64,000 bases of DNA from CALFML01 sp044222245. Its GTDB lineage: Bacteria > Myxococcota_A > Polyangia > Palsa-1104 > JAEUJZ01. The notes below the pieces were generated by a model, which worked only from the letters and a program-made list of their open reading frames with translations, did no database searches and was not told where the DNA came from. The translations under genes and the position numbers were made by a program. The stretch spans positions 1-64,000 of the forward strand of contig JBGANQ010000056.1 of NCBI GenBank assembly GCA_044222245.1, in the 5' to 3' direction. Shown in pieces: positions 9,037 through 18,550 of this stretch; positions within the stretch are counted from its first letter, which is position 1, and every line of letters begins with the position of its first letter.

Positions 9037-9077
9037 CTGATACGAGCTGCCTGATACGAGCTGCCTGATACAGCTTC
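9037..9077. repeat. 14-bp tandem repeat, about 2.7 units
   Basis: CTGATACGAGCTGC occurs twice head to tail (9037-9064), followed by a diverged third unit starting CTGATACAGCT. It lies between the PPOX gene and the next gene. No function is visible; slipped-strand duplication is likely. Confidence 0.85.
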
Positions 9078-9111
9078 CTGAGCTCATAAGGAATCAAGTA
9101 AGGAACTGGCC

Positions 9112-10050
9112 ATGATGAAGACCTGTCGGAACCTTGGTGTTGCGCTGGCCGTGGCAGGTGCGGTGCTGCCGCTGGTGGCGCACGGCGCCGCCTGCGGCGG
9201 CAGCGGTCTGGAGGTGCAGGTGCTCGGCTCCGGCGGGCCGGAGCTGCAGTCCCGGCGCGCCTCGACCAGCTACCTGGTGCGGCTGAGCGGCAAGCCGCGG
9301 CTGCTCGTCGATGCCGGCGGCGGCAGCGCGCTGCGGTTCGGAGAGTCGGGCGCCACCGTCAGCGACCTCGATGCGATCCTGCTCAGCCACCTGCACGTAG
9401 ATCACACGGCGGACTTTGCCGCCCTGGTGAAGTCTTCCTACTTCGAGGCGCGCAAGCGGCCCCTGCCCGTGCTCGGCCCGGCGGGCAACGCCGGATTCCC
9501 ATCGACCGACCGCTTTGTCCGCGATCTGTTTGACGCCAAGGGCGGCCTTTACCGCTATCTCGGGGATTATCTCGACCCCGCCAGCGGCGCCTACGAGCTC
9601 AAGCCGCAGGACGTCGCGCCGCCAGCGGACGGCATCTTTCGCCTGGCGCTCAACCCCGAGCTCACGGTGAGCGCGGTCAGCGTCATCCACGGCAAGGTGC
9701 CGGCGCTGGCCTGGCGGGTGGATGCCGGCGGCGCCAGCGTGGTGTTCACCGGCGACGGCAACGGCGATAACGGGGCGGTGCCCAAGCTGGCCAAGGGGGC
9801 GGGCCTGCTCATCGCCCACGACGCGGTCGGAGAGGACGCGCAGGGACCGCCGCGGGCGCTGCACATGCCGCCCTCGCGCATCGGCCGCAGCGCCGCCGAT
9901 GCCGGCGTGCGCGCCCTGGTGCTCGGACATCGCATGCGGCGCGAGCTCGGCCACGAAGACCAGACCCGCCGCGAGATTGCCAAGAGCTACGCCGGCCCGC
10001 TAAGCTTTGCCGAGGATCTGGACTGTTTCCGCGTGAGCGCGACGCCGTAA
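9112..10050 (+). CDS. Exported metallo-beta-lactamase-fold hydrolase
   Basis: A 312-aa protein with a cleavable signal peptide (hydrophobic residues 8-23, AHG-A cleavage near 25-27). It has the metallo-beta-lactamase fold of RNase Z/arylsulfatase-like type. Motif 2 HLHVDH is at residues 93-98, a metal-binding His is in SVIHGKVPALAW, TGDGNGDN supplies the Asp and VLGHRM the last His. Two metal ions, usually zinc, would sit there; the substrate cannot be read. The start is supported by AAGGA seven bases before the ATG. The gene follows the tandem repeat after PPOX and may form a loose transcription unit with the lipoprotein gene 44 bp downstream. Confidence 0.88.
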   Translation: MMKTCRNLGVALAVAGAVLPLVAHGAACGGSGLEVQVLGSGGPELQSRRASTSYLVRLSGKPRLLVDAGGGSALRFGESGATVSDLDAILLSHLHVDHTADFAALVKSSYFEARKRPLPVLGPAGNAGFPSTDRFVRDLFDAKGGLYRYLGDYLDPASGAYELKPQDVAPPADGIFRLALNPELTVSAVSVIHGKVPALAWRVDAGGASVVFTGDGNGDNGAVPKLAKGAGLLIAHDAVGEDAQGPPRALHMPPSRIGRSAADAGVRALVLGHRMRRELGHEDQTRREIAKSYAGPLSFAEDLDCFRVSATP

Positions 10051-10094
10051 GACGCAGCGCCGCCGGGGTAGCGGCGTGCTACACTGGCGGCAAC

Positions 10095-11540
10095 GTGCAA
10101 GGCGTGCGAACTCGTCCCTGGGTCCTGGTCGGGCTGTGGATTCTGCTCTTGGCGCTCGGCTGCGCGCGCGATGTGCGCAGCGGCTCGATCCTCCCCGCCG
10201 AGGAGGCGCTGCGGCGCGAGGTCGAGACCTGGCTGCAGACCGAGCCGTGGGTGCGCGCCGACGGCTATGGCTACGCGGTGGACCTGGGACAGCTGCTCAT
10301 CTATGCCGCACGCGGCGGCGAGCGGCCGCTGTACCTGCGCCTGCGCAACGTCCTTAAGCGCGACTATCTCATCGAGCAGCCCTGTGACGTGACCACCCGC
10401 GGCATGGTCGCCTGGCGCTGGCGACCCGGTCAGCCGGCCGAGGCCTCGGGCACCACCGAGGCGCTGCGCGTCGCCCAGGGGCTGTGGGAAGGCGGGCGCG
10501 CGTTTTCCGAAGCGGCGGACCTGCAGCTGGCGCTGCGCATCCTGCGCGGCTACTTGCGCCACCAGTGCAGCCAGGATGGCGTGTGGTTTGTGCGCAACTA
10601 CTTCAACCTGGGAACCCGCACCTACGCGACCAACTCCTTCCTGATTGATCATGATGCCGACCTGCTGCAGGAGGTGGGCACGGCGCTGCGCGATCGCGAG
10701 CTGCTCGATGCGGCCCAGCGTACCTATGGGCTGGTGCGGCAGGCAGTGACCCCGGCCGGACTCCTTTACGAGGTGGTGCAGCCGGAGGTCGCGACGCTGA
10801 TGGACGCCCGCTTGAGCGTGTACTCGCCCAACGATGAGGTGCGCCTGGCCAACGCCGCGACGGTGGCCGAGCGCTCGCTGCGCGGCGCTCCCGAGGTCGG
10901 CCGGCGGCTTTTGCAGTTTGTCCGCAGCCGACCGGGCGCGCTGCGCAGCTACTATCTGGGCAAGAGCGGCGAAGGGACCGGCGCCGCCGCCGATCTGGTC
11001 GCGTACGCGGCGCTGCTGCGCCTGGCGACGGGTCTTGCCGATGCGCCGGCGGCCGAGCTGTTTCGCGCCGAGCTGGTCGCCAGGATGCACTTCTTTACCC
11101 GCTTCACCAAGGAGCGCCGCTTCTACACCGCCAGCGAGGTGCTGCTGGCGCTGCAATCGACCCGCAGCGACCTGCCGGCGCTGCCGCCGCCGCCGCTGAC
11201 CTTGGCCGAGGAGGCCGCCCCGGGGGAGTCCGTGCTCGCCGAGCCCGGCCTGTCGCCGCTCGCGCAGGCGCTGTATCGCCTGTTTCTGGAGCTCAGTCCG
11301 CCGCAGGCCCGCGATGGTCAGCGCTGCTCGGACCCGGCGGTGGCGGATCTGGCGGCGCTGCTGGCCGAGACCCTGGCCGCCCCCACCGCGGCTGCCGGCT
11401 GGTCGCGCGACCCCGCGCAGCGGCAGCTGGTGCAGCGCAAGATCGAGCGCTTCCTGCGCGCCGTGAAGGTCGAGCGCGAGCGCCTGGAGCCCATCGGGCA
11501 GCAGATCCTCGCGCGGCTGACCGAGCTCGATGCCTCCTGA
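10095..11540 (+). CDS. Lipoprotein with alpha/alpha-barrel glycosidase-like domain
   Basis: A 481-aa protein from a GTG start. The signal LVGLWILLLALGC ends in a lipobox Cys (about residue 23), so it is probably an outer-membrane lipoprotein. The mature part is all-helical, with segments SGTTEALRVAQGLWEGG, ALRILRGYLRHQ and ATNSFLIDHDADLLQEVG that recall six-hairpin (alpha/alpha)6 glycosidases such as GH8. I cannot identify a catalytic acid/base pair, so polysaccharide hydrolysis is a suggestion only. The C-terminal 100 residues are helical and Ala/Leu-rich. It lies 44 bp after the metallohydrolase gene on the same strand and ends 59 bp from the convergent PCMT-esterase gene. Confidence 0.7.
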   Translation: MQGVRTRPWVLVGLWILLLALGCARDVRSGSILPAEEALRREVETWLQTEPWVRADGYGYAVDLGQLLIYAARGGERPLYLRLRNVLKRDYLIEQPCDVTTRGMVAWRWRPGQPAEASGTTEALRVAQGLWEGGRAFSEAADLQLALRILRGYLRHQCSQDGVWFVRNYFNLGTRTYATNSFLIDHDADLLQEVGTALRDRELLDAAQRTYGLVRQAVTPAGLLYEVVQPEVATLMDARLSVYSPNDEVRLANAATVAERSLRGAPEVGRRLLQFVRSRPGALRSYYLGKSGEGTGAAADLVAYAALLRLATGLADAPAAELFRAELVARMHFFTRFTKERRFYTASEVLLALQSTRSDLPALPPPPLTLAEEAAPGESVLAEPGLSPLAQALYRLFLELSPPQARDGQRCSDPAVADLAALLAETLAAPTAAAGWSRDPAQRQLVQRKIERFLRAVKVERERLEPIGQQILARLTELDAS

Positions 11541-11599
11541 GAGCCGGCAGAGCCGACCTCTGTGCGGATCGGGCGCTCGGCAAGGGCCAGCAGCGGTGG

Positions 11600-13591
11600 T
11601 CACAGGCCAAAGGGATAGGTCTCGGGCAGCTCGGGGCTGGGCAGCTGCTCGACCGCCAGCGGCGCCACGGCGTGGGTCTCATCGAGCCAGATGTACTCAT
11701 CGAACTGCTGCGGCAGGCTGGCGAAAAAGTAATGGCTCGCCCGCTCGCTGTCGGGGCGGTAGATGACCCCGATCGCGCGCTCCAGGCGATCCGTCAGCAG
11801 CTCATCACGCACGGCGCGCCGCCGCGGCGCCCGCAGGTGGAGCATGAACGCGGGCAGCTCGGCATCGTGACACAGGCGCTCATAGCTCTGCGGGTGGGCC
11901 GGGCGGACGCGCATCCGCTGCATCGGCTCGTCCCAGTTTGAGGCGGCGGCGACCGTCCCGTGATCGGTCCCAAAGCCGATAAGGTACGCCCCTTGGGCAA
12001 AGCGGGTGCGGCACAGCTGACCGATATTGAGCTCGCCGCGCGCGCTCATCTCGGTCGCCATGGCGTCGCCGACATGCGAGTTGTGGGCCCAGACGATGCC
12101 GCGCGAGCTGGGGCCGTGGTAGGCGAGCAGTGACAGCAGCGTGTCGAACATGTGGGTGTCCCGCAGGTTCCACGAGGTGACCGAGCCGTAATACATCGCG
12201 CGGTAGTAGCGCTCCGCGCTGGCGACCACGCGGGCGTTCTGCGCCGCATCGAAGAACAGCTCGCCGTCCTTGCGCGCATACTCCAGCCGACGCTCCAGGA
12301 GGTCACGCAGCATCTTCACCACAGCGGTCTCGGAGCTCGCATAGCGCCCGGTGAGCACCGCCTGGCCGTAGGCGGCCGGGTCCTGCTGCCACGGGGTCAG
12401 CGCGCCGTAGCGCGACCGGGCAACGCGCGCCGCGTCCGGGTCCACGCTGTCCAGGTAGGAAAGGACGTGGGCGATCGAGGTGAACATGCTATACAGATCA
12501 AGGCCATAGAAGCCGGTCCGCTGCGCGCGGTCGTCCTGCTTCAAGTTGTGGGCGCGCAGCCACTCGACAAACTCGCTGACCTCCTGGTTGCGCCACATCC
12601 AGGTCGGAAACCGGGCAAACGGCTTGAAGTCCACGCGCGCCTGCGGTCGGTAGTCGGTGACATAGTGATTGATCCGCATCGCATCGGGCCAGTCCGCCTC
12701 GGCGGCGACAAACCGGAAGCCGTGCCGCTCGATGAGCGCGCGCGAGATGCGCGCCCGCAGCCGATAAAACTCGCTGGTGCCGTGCGTCGATTCGCCGATA
12801 AGGACCAGGCGGGCGTCGCCGATGCGCTCGAGCAGCGCGGCGATCGCGGCGTCGTCCACATCGCCCATGGGCTCGGCGGCCTCGCGGATCAGCCGGCTGA
12901 GCGCGCCGTCGTTCTTCTGCTGGACCGGGGCAGCGATCACGCCGCCCGGCTCGGGCCACCCCTGCTCGCCGATGAGCGGCACGAAGCGCACCTCGGTGAG
13001 CGGCTCGGAGCGGAAGCCGGCGGCATCCCGCGTCACCCGCATCAGCACCTGCGAGCTCTCATCGGGTCCCACCGGGATGACCAGGATGCCTCCCGGTGCG
13101 AGCTGCTCCAGCAGCGCCTTGGGCACCTCGGGGCCGCCGGCCGCCACCGCGATCGCATCGTAGGGCGCGTGGGCGGGCCAGCCGAGCGTTCCATCGCCGC
13201 ACAGGACCTGCACGTTGTCATATCCGAGCCGCGCCAGGCGCGCGCGCGCGGTGTCGGCTAGCGACGCGAGGCGCTCGATCGTGTAGACCTCCTTGGCGAG
13301 CCGACTCAGCACCGCCGCGGCGTACCCCGAGCCGGTGCCGACCTCCAGCACCCGCTCGTGGCCGCGCAGGCCGAGCGCCGCGATGGTCATCGCGACGATA
13401 TAAGGCTGCGAGATGGTCTGCCCATCGCCGATCGGCAGCGGCGTGTCATTGAAGGCGAACTCGGTGAGCTCGGTCGGTACGAAGTCCTCGCGCGGCACGC
13501 TGCGGAAGGCCTCCAGGAGCCGCCGGTCTTTGATGCCGCGGCCGGCGAGCTGCAGCTGGACCATACGATCGCGACTTATCGGCACGCTCAT
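11600..13591 (-). CDS. Protein-L-isoaspartate O-methyltransferase / erythromycin esterase fusion
   Basis: A 663-aa two-domain protein. Residues 1-215 are a PCMT: TISQPYIVAMTIAALGL, the AdoMet-binding VLEVGTGSGYAAAVLS and LAPGGILVIPVG. PCMT methylates isoaspartyl residues to start repair of aged proteins. Residues about 230-640 are an erythromycin-esterase/succinoglycan-biosynthesis type domain, with LIGESTHGTSEFYRLRARIS, AADWPDA and IVWAHNSHVGDA carrying the Glu/His residues used by Ere enzymes. The start chosen has AAGGAAGG seven bases upstream. An in-frame ATG 29 codons earlier would add a lipoprotein-like signal (LTLAAIILSC), which is intriguing but lacks such a site. The substrate of the esterase half is unknown; macrolide resistance is not implied. 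Confidence 0.9.
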   Translation of the reverse strand: MSVPISRDRMVQLQLAGRGIKDRRLLEAFRSVPREDFVPTELTEFAFNDTPLPIGDGQTISQPYIVAMTIAALGLRGHERVLEVGTGSGYAAAVLSRLAKEVYTIERLASLADTARARLARLGYDNVQVLCGDGTLGWPAHAPYDAIAVAAGGPEVPKALLEQLAPGGILVIPVGPDESSQVLMRVTRDAAGFRSEPLTEVRFVPLIGEQGWPEPGGVIAAPVQQKNDGALSRLIREAAEPMGDVDDAAIAALLERIGDARLVLIGESTHGTSEFYRLRARISRALIERHGFRFVAAEADWPDAMRINHYVTDYRPQARVDFKPFARFPTWMWRNQEVSEFVEWLRAHNLKQDDRAQRTGFYGLDLYSMFTSIAHVLSYLDSVDPDAARVARSRYGALTPWQQDPAAYGQAVLTGRYASSETAVVKMLRDLLERRLEYARKDGELFFDAAQNARVVASAERYYRAMYYGSVTSWNLRDTHMFDTLLSLLAYHGPSSRGIVWAHNSHVGDAMATEMSARGELNIGQLCRTRFAQGAYLIGFGTDHGTVAAASNWDEPMQRMRVRPAHPQSYERLCHDAELPAFMLHLRAPRRRAVRDELLTDRLERAIGVIYRPDSERASHYFFASLPQQFDEYIWLDETHAVAPLAVEQLPSPELPETYPFGL

Positions 13592-13813
13592 GATTCGTCC
13601 TTCCTTGCGACAAGACAAGATGATGGCTGCCAAGGTTAGCAACGAGAGTGCCAACTTCAGAGTCCGCAAGCCGGCCAAGGAGCCGCTCGCCGCGCGCCTT
13701 GTCGGGTGGTGCCAAGTGCGAAAACTGTGCGCGCAAGCTCTGGATTTTCGCCATTTCTGCGCCCAGTTCCGCGTCCTTGGGAGGCGCGGCTCCCGCCGTG
13801 CCGCAGTCGGCTG

Positions 13814-15013
13814 CTACTCGCCTAGCCAAGCCGGTCGCAGGAGCAGCACCATCCCCAGGCCGAGCATCACCGCGCCGCTCACCAGCTTGAGCCAGCGACC
13901 CTCATTCTGCTGCAGCTTGTGGTGGCCTAAAGTGACGATCGCGATGATCAGCATGATGCTGTCATCGAGCATGTAAAAGACGTTGTAGAGCGCCAGGTAG
14001 AGATAGTAGATCCAAAAGGGGAGGTGGCGCAGCGTCAGCACGCGAGTGTAGACCGCGGGGAAGCCGGCGGTGCACAGGAGCTCGATGAAGTTCACCACCA
14101 CGGCCAGCACGATGGCTCCCGACAGCGACAAGAGCAGGCTGCGCGCCTGCACGATCTCGCGCACGCGCCTGTAGAATCCGGGCTTGGCCGACTCGGGAAT
14201 GCTCAGGGAGACCCCGCGCTTGAAGGCGAAGAAGTCCTTGATGTTGATGGCGCCGATCAGGACGGCCAGCCCGGCCAGGACGATGCGAACAGCAGCCGAG
14301 ATGCCCAGCAGCAGAAAGACGTTCAGCCAGGTGGCCATAAAAGCAAAGTACACCGCGCCGCTGGCCACGACGAAGGTGCCGCCGATAAGCAGCATCTTGC
14401 GCCGGCTCTTGAGGCGGGCCAGGAGCGATAATAAAAAGAGCAGCACCCACATGGCGCACGGGTTGAAGCCGTCAAGCAGGCCCACGACGACGGTGAACAG
14501 CGGGAGGCCGAGGCGCCGCGCGCTCAGCTGGCCGAACAGGCGCGAGTGGATTACCGCTTCTTCATCGTCCAGCGCCGAGCAGGCCGCAGCCTCTAGGGTA
14601 CACACGGCGCCCGGCTCCTCTTTGGCTGGCAGCGGCATCGGCGCACCTTGCAGCAGCGCGGTGAGCTGCGCCCCGGTAGTCTGCTCGCTGCGGAAGCCGA
14701 CCAGCAGGTGGCCGCGCACCAGGAAGGCAGGTACCCCGAGCGCGCGGACGCCAGCAGCCCGCGCCACCTCGGCCAGCCGCTCGCGCGCCCCCTTGTCGGC
14801 GCTTACGTCGAGCTCACGGATCTTCAGGCGGGCGCCGCCCTGCCCTTGCAGCTTGTCGAGGAAGCGGACCGCCGCGGCACAGCGCGGGCAGCCGGGGCGG
14901 GCAAACAGCTCGATGTCCCAGTCGGAAGCCGGCGCGGCCGCGGCGTCGCCGAGCCAGGTCAGGCCGGCAAGCAGCACGACAAGAACAAACAACCCAGCAT
15001 TCCTTTTGCTCAT
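13814..15013 (-). CDS. Thioredoxin-fold plus DsbD-like membrane protein
   Basis: A 399-aa protein. A signal segment (1-27) is followed by a glutaredoxin/thioredoxin-like domain with the active-site pair CPRC (near residue 42) and GVPAFLVRGHLLVGF. From about residue 170 there are six membrane segments, including GFNPCAMWVLLFLLSLL and LLCTAGFPAVYTRVL, whose Cys-Pro and Cys-Thr motifs match the CcdA/DsbD transmembrane electron carriers. The likely role is moving reducing power across the inner membrane to periplasmic thiols. The cysteines in CTLEAAACSAL between the domains could form another redox pair. It lies 30 bp upstream of no co-directional partner except the OMP gene behind it. Confidence 0.85.
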   Translation of the reverse strand: MSKRNAGLFVLVVLLAGLTWLGDAAAAPASDWDIELFARPGCPRCAAAVRFLDKLQGQGGARLKIRELDVSADKGARERLAEVARAAGVRALGVPAFLVRGHLLVGFRSEQTTGAQLTALLQGAPMPLPAKEEPGAVCTLEAAACSALDDEEAVIHSRLFGQLSARRLGLPLFTVVVGLLDGFNPCAMWVLLFLLSLLARLKSRRKMLLIGGTFVVASGAVYFAFMATWLNVFLLLGISAAVRIVLAGLAVLIGAINIKDFFAFKRGVSLSIPESAKPGFYRRVREIVQARSLLLSLSGAIVLAVVVNFIELLCTAGFPAVYTRVLTLRHLPFWIYYLYLALYNVFYMLDDSIMLIIAIVTLGHHKLQQNEGRWLKLVSGAVMLGLGMVLLLRPAWLGE

Positions 15014-15043
15014 TCGTGCTTCCCAGGCGCTCTGCGTCAGCGG

Positions 15044-15820
15044 TTAGAAATAAAAAGCGCAGCCGGTGTTAAACAGAAACCCGCTCTGATTGTTCAGCAC
15101 CGGGATCAGGTTCCCGTAGGTGTCGCTCAGGTACAGCGCGGAGTCGACGCTCGGTCGCACCCGCCCAAAGCCGCGCAGGTCGACGTTGAGCGAGAAGTGG
15201 TGCCCGAGCCGCCCCTCCAGGCCAAGGCCGCCCTGGCCTTCGAAGAACCAGGCGGTCTCCGCCGGCAGCTGGGCGTGGGCGCAGTCGGCGCCAAACACCG
15301 CCACCAGATAAGGCGCCGCGGACCAGCCAAGGGGTCCCAGGTAGACGCGCAGACCCGTGAGGATCGGCACGTCGGTGCGGTTGTACTGACCGGCGGAGGA
15401 GTTGATGAGGGTGCCGTGCTGATACTCGGCTCCGAGCTCCAGGGTCAGGCGCGGGTGTACGCGGAGCATCAGGTCAAGGCCAATGCCGGCCTCACCAAGG
15501 CTCAGCAGGGCGTCGCTCGACCACTGCCCGTTGACCTGCACGGCGACGCCGGCCTGGGGTCGGAACGAGCTGAGGCTGGAGAAGGTGGGCCTGTTGAGCC
15601 CTGCTTCGGGGGCCGGCGAGTAGCCCGGCTGCGAAAGCCCGAGCTCCCCCTGGTAGGCGGGCTGGCCATAGCTGAGCGACTGGCTGCTCTGGCTGGCTCC
15701 CAGGTAGTTCATGGGCGGCATCCGGAGCGGGTTGGAGTCCGCGGCCTGCGCCAGGCCCCAAGGAGCCAGCGTCGCGAAGGCCAGCGCCAGGGAGCCAGCA
15801 CGGAGGGAGGAAGTTTGCAT
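15044..15820 (-). CDS. Predicted outer-membrane beta-barrel protein
   Basis: A 258-aa protein. The start is the second of two near-adjacent ATGs, because AAGGA lies at proper distance from it and would overlap the first. A signal peptide (ALAFATLAPWGLAQA) is followed by a low-complexity Gln/Ser/Tyr/Pro stretch (about 30-75). The rest is alternating hydrophobic/polar strands with Gly and aromatic residues (AGVAVQVNGQW, LTLELGAEYQHG, HFSLNVDLRGFG), ending in the terminal aromatic signature FNTGCAFYF typical of barrel proteins recognised by BamA. The family is unknown. It lies 30 bp upstream of the thioredoxin/DsbD-like gene on the same strand and may share its transcript. Confidence 0.75.
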   Translation of the reverse strand: MQTSSLRAGSLALAFATLAPWGLAQAADSNPLRMPPMNYLGASQSSQSLSYGQPAYQGELGLSQPGYSPAPEAGLNRPTFSSLSSFRPQAGVAVQVNGQWSSDALLSLGEAGIGLDLMLRVHPRLTLELGAEYQHGTLINSSAGQYNRTDVPILTGLRVYLGPLGWSAAPYLVAVFGADCAHAQLPAETAWFFEGQGGLGLEGRLGHHFSLNVDLRGFGRVRPSVDSALYLSDTYGNLIPVLNNQSGFLFNTGCAFYF

Positions 15821-15980
15821 GGGCATTCCTTGAGTTCGATGCTGACCATGTCAGCCGGGTTTGGCGGCAGTCGGCGGCCCAGAGCGACCCGATTCCAGCC
15901 GAGCTCCGGCTGGCGCTCGCTGGGAAATCCAATCAAGATCCGTGCCGAAGCCGACCTGGAAGGTGCACCGCGGAGCGTAC

Positions 15981-18509
15981 CTAGACCGGGCGCGCGTCGC
16001 GGTCCAACCTCGGCGCCGCTGCGGGCGCAGACCCGGCTTCCAGACTATTGCGACGCCGGCCGCCGCTGTCCCCGGCTGGCAGCGGTGTCGGGGGCGGGCC
16101 TGCGAGCCCGGCCGCGGCCTGCCACTTTTCCACCTGAGCGATGTGCAGGCGGGTGCTGATCAAGGTATCGGGGTTCAGCGAGATCGAGTCGATGCCAAGC
16201 TGCACCAGATACGCCGCCATCTCCGGATAGTCCGACGGCGCCTGGCCGCAGATTCCTACATGCCGATGGTTGCGCCGGGCACCTTCGACCGCCAGCCGCA
16301 GCATCTTGAGCACGCCGGGGTCGCGCTCATCGAAGTCGAACGCCACCAGCTCGGAGTCGCGATCGACGCCCAGGGTGAGCTGGGTCAGATCATTGGAGCC
16401 GATCGAGATGCCGTCGAAGATGCGGCAGAACTCATCGATGCGCAGGACGTTGTTGGGAATCTCGCACATGACGTAGACCTCTAGCCCGTCGGCGCCGCGC
16501 CGCAGGCCGTGCTCCGCCATCGCCGCCAGGACCCGCTCGCCCTCTTCGACCCGGCGGCAGAACGGCACCATCACGCGGACGTTGGTAAGGCCCATCTCCT
16601 CTCGCACCCGCTGCAGCGCCCGGCACTCCAGGGCGAACGCCTCGGCATAGCTCGGGTGGGTGTAGCGGGCGGCGCCGCGCAGGCCGATCATCGGGTTGTC
16701 TTCCTTGAGCTCGAAGGCGCGGCCCCCAAGGAGGCTCTCATACTCATTGGACTTGAAATCGCTCAGCCGGACGATCACCGGCTTGGGATAAAACGCCGCC
16801 GCGATGGTGGCGATTCCCTCGGCCAGTCGATCGACGAAAAAGGCCGGCTTGTCGGCGTACCCGGCGGTCAGGGCCTCGATCGCCGACCAGGTCGGCGGCT
16901 CGACGCGCTCGGGGTGAAGCAGGGCCATCGGATGGACGCGGATGGCGCTGGTGATGATAAACTCCATGCGCGCCAGCCCGACGCCGTCATTGGGCAGGGC
17001 CGCCAGGGCAAAGGCCTGCGCCGGGTCACCGACGTTCATCTGGATCTGGGTGCGCGTGGCGGGCAGCTCGCCGAGCGCCTGCTTCTGGATGCGGAAGGGC
17101 AGCGCGCCGTCATAGACAAGGCCTGTCTCCCCACCCGCGCACGACACGGTGACCAGGGTCCCATCGCGGAGCTTGCGGGTGCCATCTCCGGTACCGACCA
17201 CGGCCGGGATGCCGAGCTCGCGCGCCACGATGGCGGCGTGGCAGGTGCGCCCGCCGCGATCGGTGACAATCGCCGCGGCGCGCTTCATGACCGGCTCCCA
17301 ATCAGGAGTGGTCGTCTCAACGACCAGCACCTCGCCCGCCGCGACCTGCGAGAGCTCGGCCGGACTGCGCACGACCCGCACCGGGCCGACGGCGACCTTG
17401 CGACCGACGCTGCGACCGGTCGCAAGGACGGGCCCCTTGCGGGTCAGGGTGAAGCTCTCATAGCTCAAGGCCGCATGCTGCGACTCGACGGTCTCGGGGC
17501 GGGCCTGGACGATGTAGAGCTCACCGCTCGGGCCGTCCTTGGCCCACTCGATGTCCATCGGGCAGCCGTGGCCGGCGCGCTGTGAGTAGTAGTCCTCGAT
17601 GCCCAGCGCCCAGCGGGCCAGGGTCAGGACCTCTTCATCGCTCAGGCAGAGCCGGCGGCGCTCGGGCTCGGGCACCGGCTCGTTGCAGGTGCGGGTGCCC
17701 GAGCCGCTGGCGCCGTACACCATGCGCAGCTGCTTGGCCCCCACGCGGCGGCGCAGGATCGGCCGCTTGCCGGTGCGCAGCGTCGGCTTGAAGACGCAGA
17801 ACTCATCCGGGTCGACGGCGCCCTGGACTACATTTTCCCCCAGACCCCAGGCCCCTTCGATGAGGATCGCCTCGCGGAAGCCGGTCTCGGTGTCGAGCGT
17901 GAACATGACACCGGAGGCGGCCAGATCGGCGCGGACCATCTTCTGTACCGCGATCGACAGCGCCACATCCAGGTGGCCAAAGCCGCGATCCATCCGATAG
18001 GAGATCGCGCGGTCGGTAAACAGGCTGGCGAAGCAGCCGCTGATCGCCTGGCGCAGCGCTGGGAGGCCGCGGACATTGAGGAAGGTCTCCTGCTGTCCGG
18101 CGAAGGAGGCGGTGGGCAGATCCTCGGCGGTGGCGGAGGAGCGGACAGCGACGGCGCCCGCCGCGGTGGCCTCGATGGCGAGGGTGGCGTAGGCGGCCTC
18201 GATCTCGGCCCACAGCGCTTGGGGAAGCTCGGCGGCGAGGATGAGCGCGCGGACCGCCTTGCCGCGGCGGGCCAGCTCGTCCAGGTTGGTCTTGTCCAGC
18301 CCAGAGAGCAGCGCGGCGATGCGGGCGCGGAGCCCGGTCTGGTCGAGCAGCGCCCAGTATCCGGCCGCGGTGATCGCAAAGCCATCGGGGACCCGCACGC
18401 CGAGCGGGCGGAGCGCCTGGAACATCTCGCCCAGCGAGGCGGTCTTTCCTCCGACCACCGCGACATCCTGCAGCGACAGCTCATTAAACCATTTGATAAA
18501 CGTACTCAT
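15981..18509 (-). CDS. ppsA: Phosphoenolpyruvate synthase
   Basis: An 842-aa protein of normal length for the family. It catalyses pyruvate + ATP + H2O to PEP + AMP + phosphate, the entry to gluconeogenesis. The N-terminal ATP-grasp domain (FNELSLQDVAVVGGKTASLG, AVRSSATAEDLPTASFAGQQ) is followed by the swivelling phosphohistidine domain with GGRTCHAAIVARELGIPA. The C-terminal TIM barrel has GSNDLTQLTLGVDRDS and the catalytic-Cys segment GICGQAPSDYPEMAAYL. The ATG chosen has a GAGGA site; a TTG six codons upstream is less likely. A short Pro/Arg-rich extension follows the barrel. It is monocistronic, with tandem repeats in its upstream region. Confidence 0.96.
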   Translation of the reverse strand: MSTFIKWFNELSLQDVAVVGGKTASLGEMFQALRPLGVRVPDGFAITAAGYWALLDQTGLRARIAALLSGLDKTNLDELARRGKAVRALILAAELPQALWAEIEAAYATLAIEATAAGAVAVRSSATAEDLPTASFAGQQETFLNVRGLPALRQAISGCFASLFTDRAISYRMDRGFGHLDVALSIAVQKMVRADLAASGVMFTLDTETGFREAILIEGAWGLGENVVQGAVDPDEFCVFKPTLRTGKRPILRRRVGAKQLRMVYGASGSGTRTCNEPVPEPERRRLCLSDEEVLTLARWALGIEDYYSQRAGHGCPMDIEWAKDGPSGELYIVQARPETVESQHAALSYESFTLTRKGPVLATGRSVGRKVAVGPVRVVRSPAELSQVAAGEVLVVETTTPDWEPVMKRAAAIVTDRGGRTCHAAIVARELGIPAVVGTGDGTRKLRDGTLVTVSCAGGETGLVYDGALPFRIQKQALGELPATRTQIQMNVGDPAQAFALAALPNDGVGLARMEFIITSAIRVHPMALLHPERVEPPTWSAIEALTAGYADKPAFFVDRLAEGIATIAAAFYPKPVIVRLSDFKSNEYESLLGGRAFELKEDNPMIGLRGAARYTHPSYAEAFALECRALQRVREEMGLTNVRVMVPFCRRVEEGERVLAAMAEHGLRRGADGLEVYVMCEIPNNVLRIDEFCRIFDGISIGSNDLTQLTLGVDRDSELVAFDFDERDPGVLKMLRLAVEGARRNHRHVGICGQAPSDYPEMAAYLVQLGIDSISLNPDTLISTRLHIAQVEKWQAAAGLAGPPPTPLPAGDSGGRRRNSLEAGSAPAAAPRLDRDARPV

Positions 18510-18550
18510 GCGGTCCTCACCGAGCAAAGGAATCGGCCAGGTCGAGCTTC

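Noticed and set aside
9987..11603. 538-codon minus-strand open frame opposite the glycosidase-like lipoprotein
   Set aside because: Composition is Arg/Gln/Leu-rich shadow of a GC-rich plus-strand gene with a proper lipoprotein signal; no domain seen.
13446..13829. Minus-strand frame upstream of the PCMT-esterase gene
   Set aside because: Short and overlapping the 5' end of a certain gene; no ribosome-binding site or family match.
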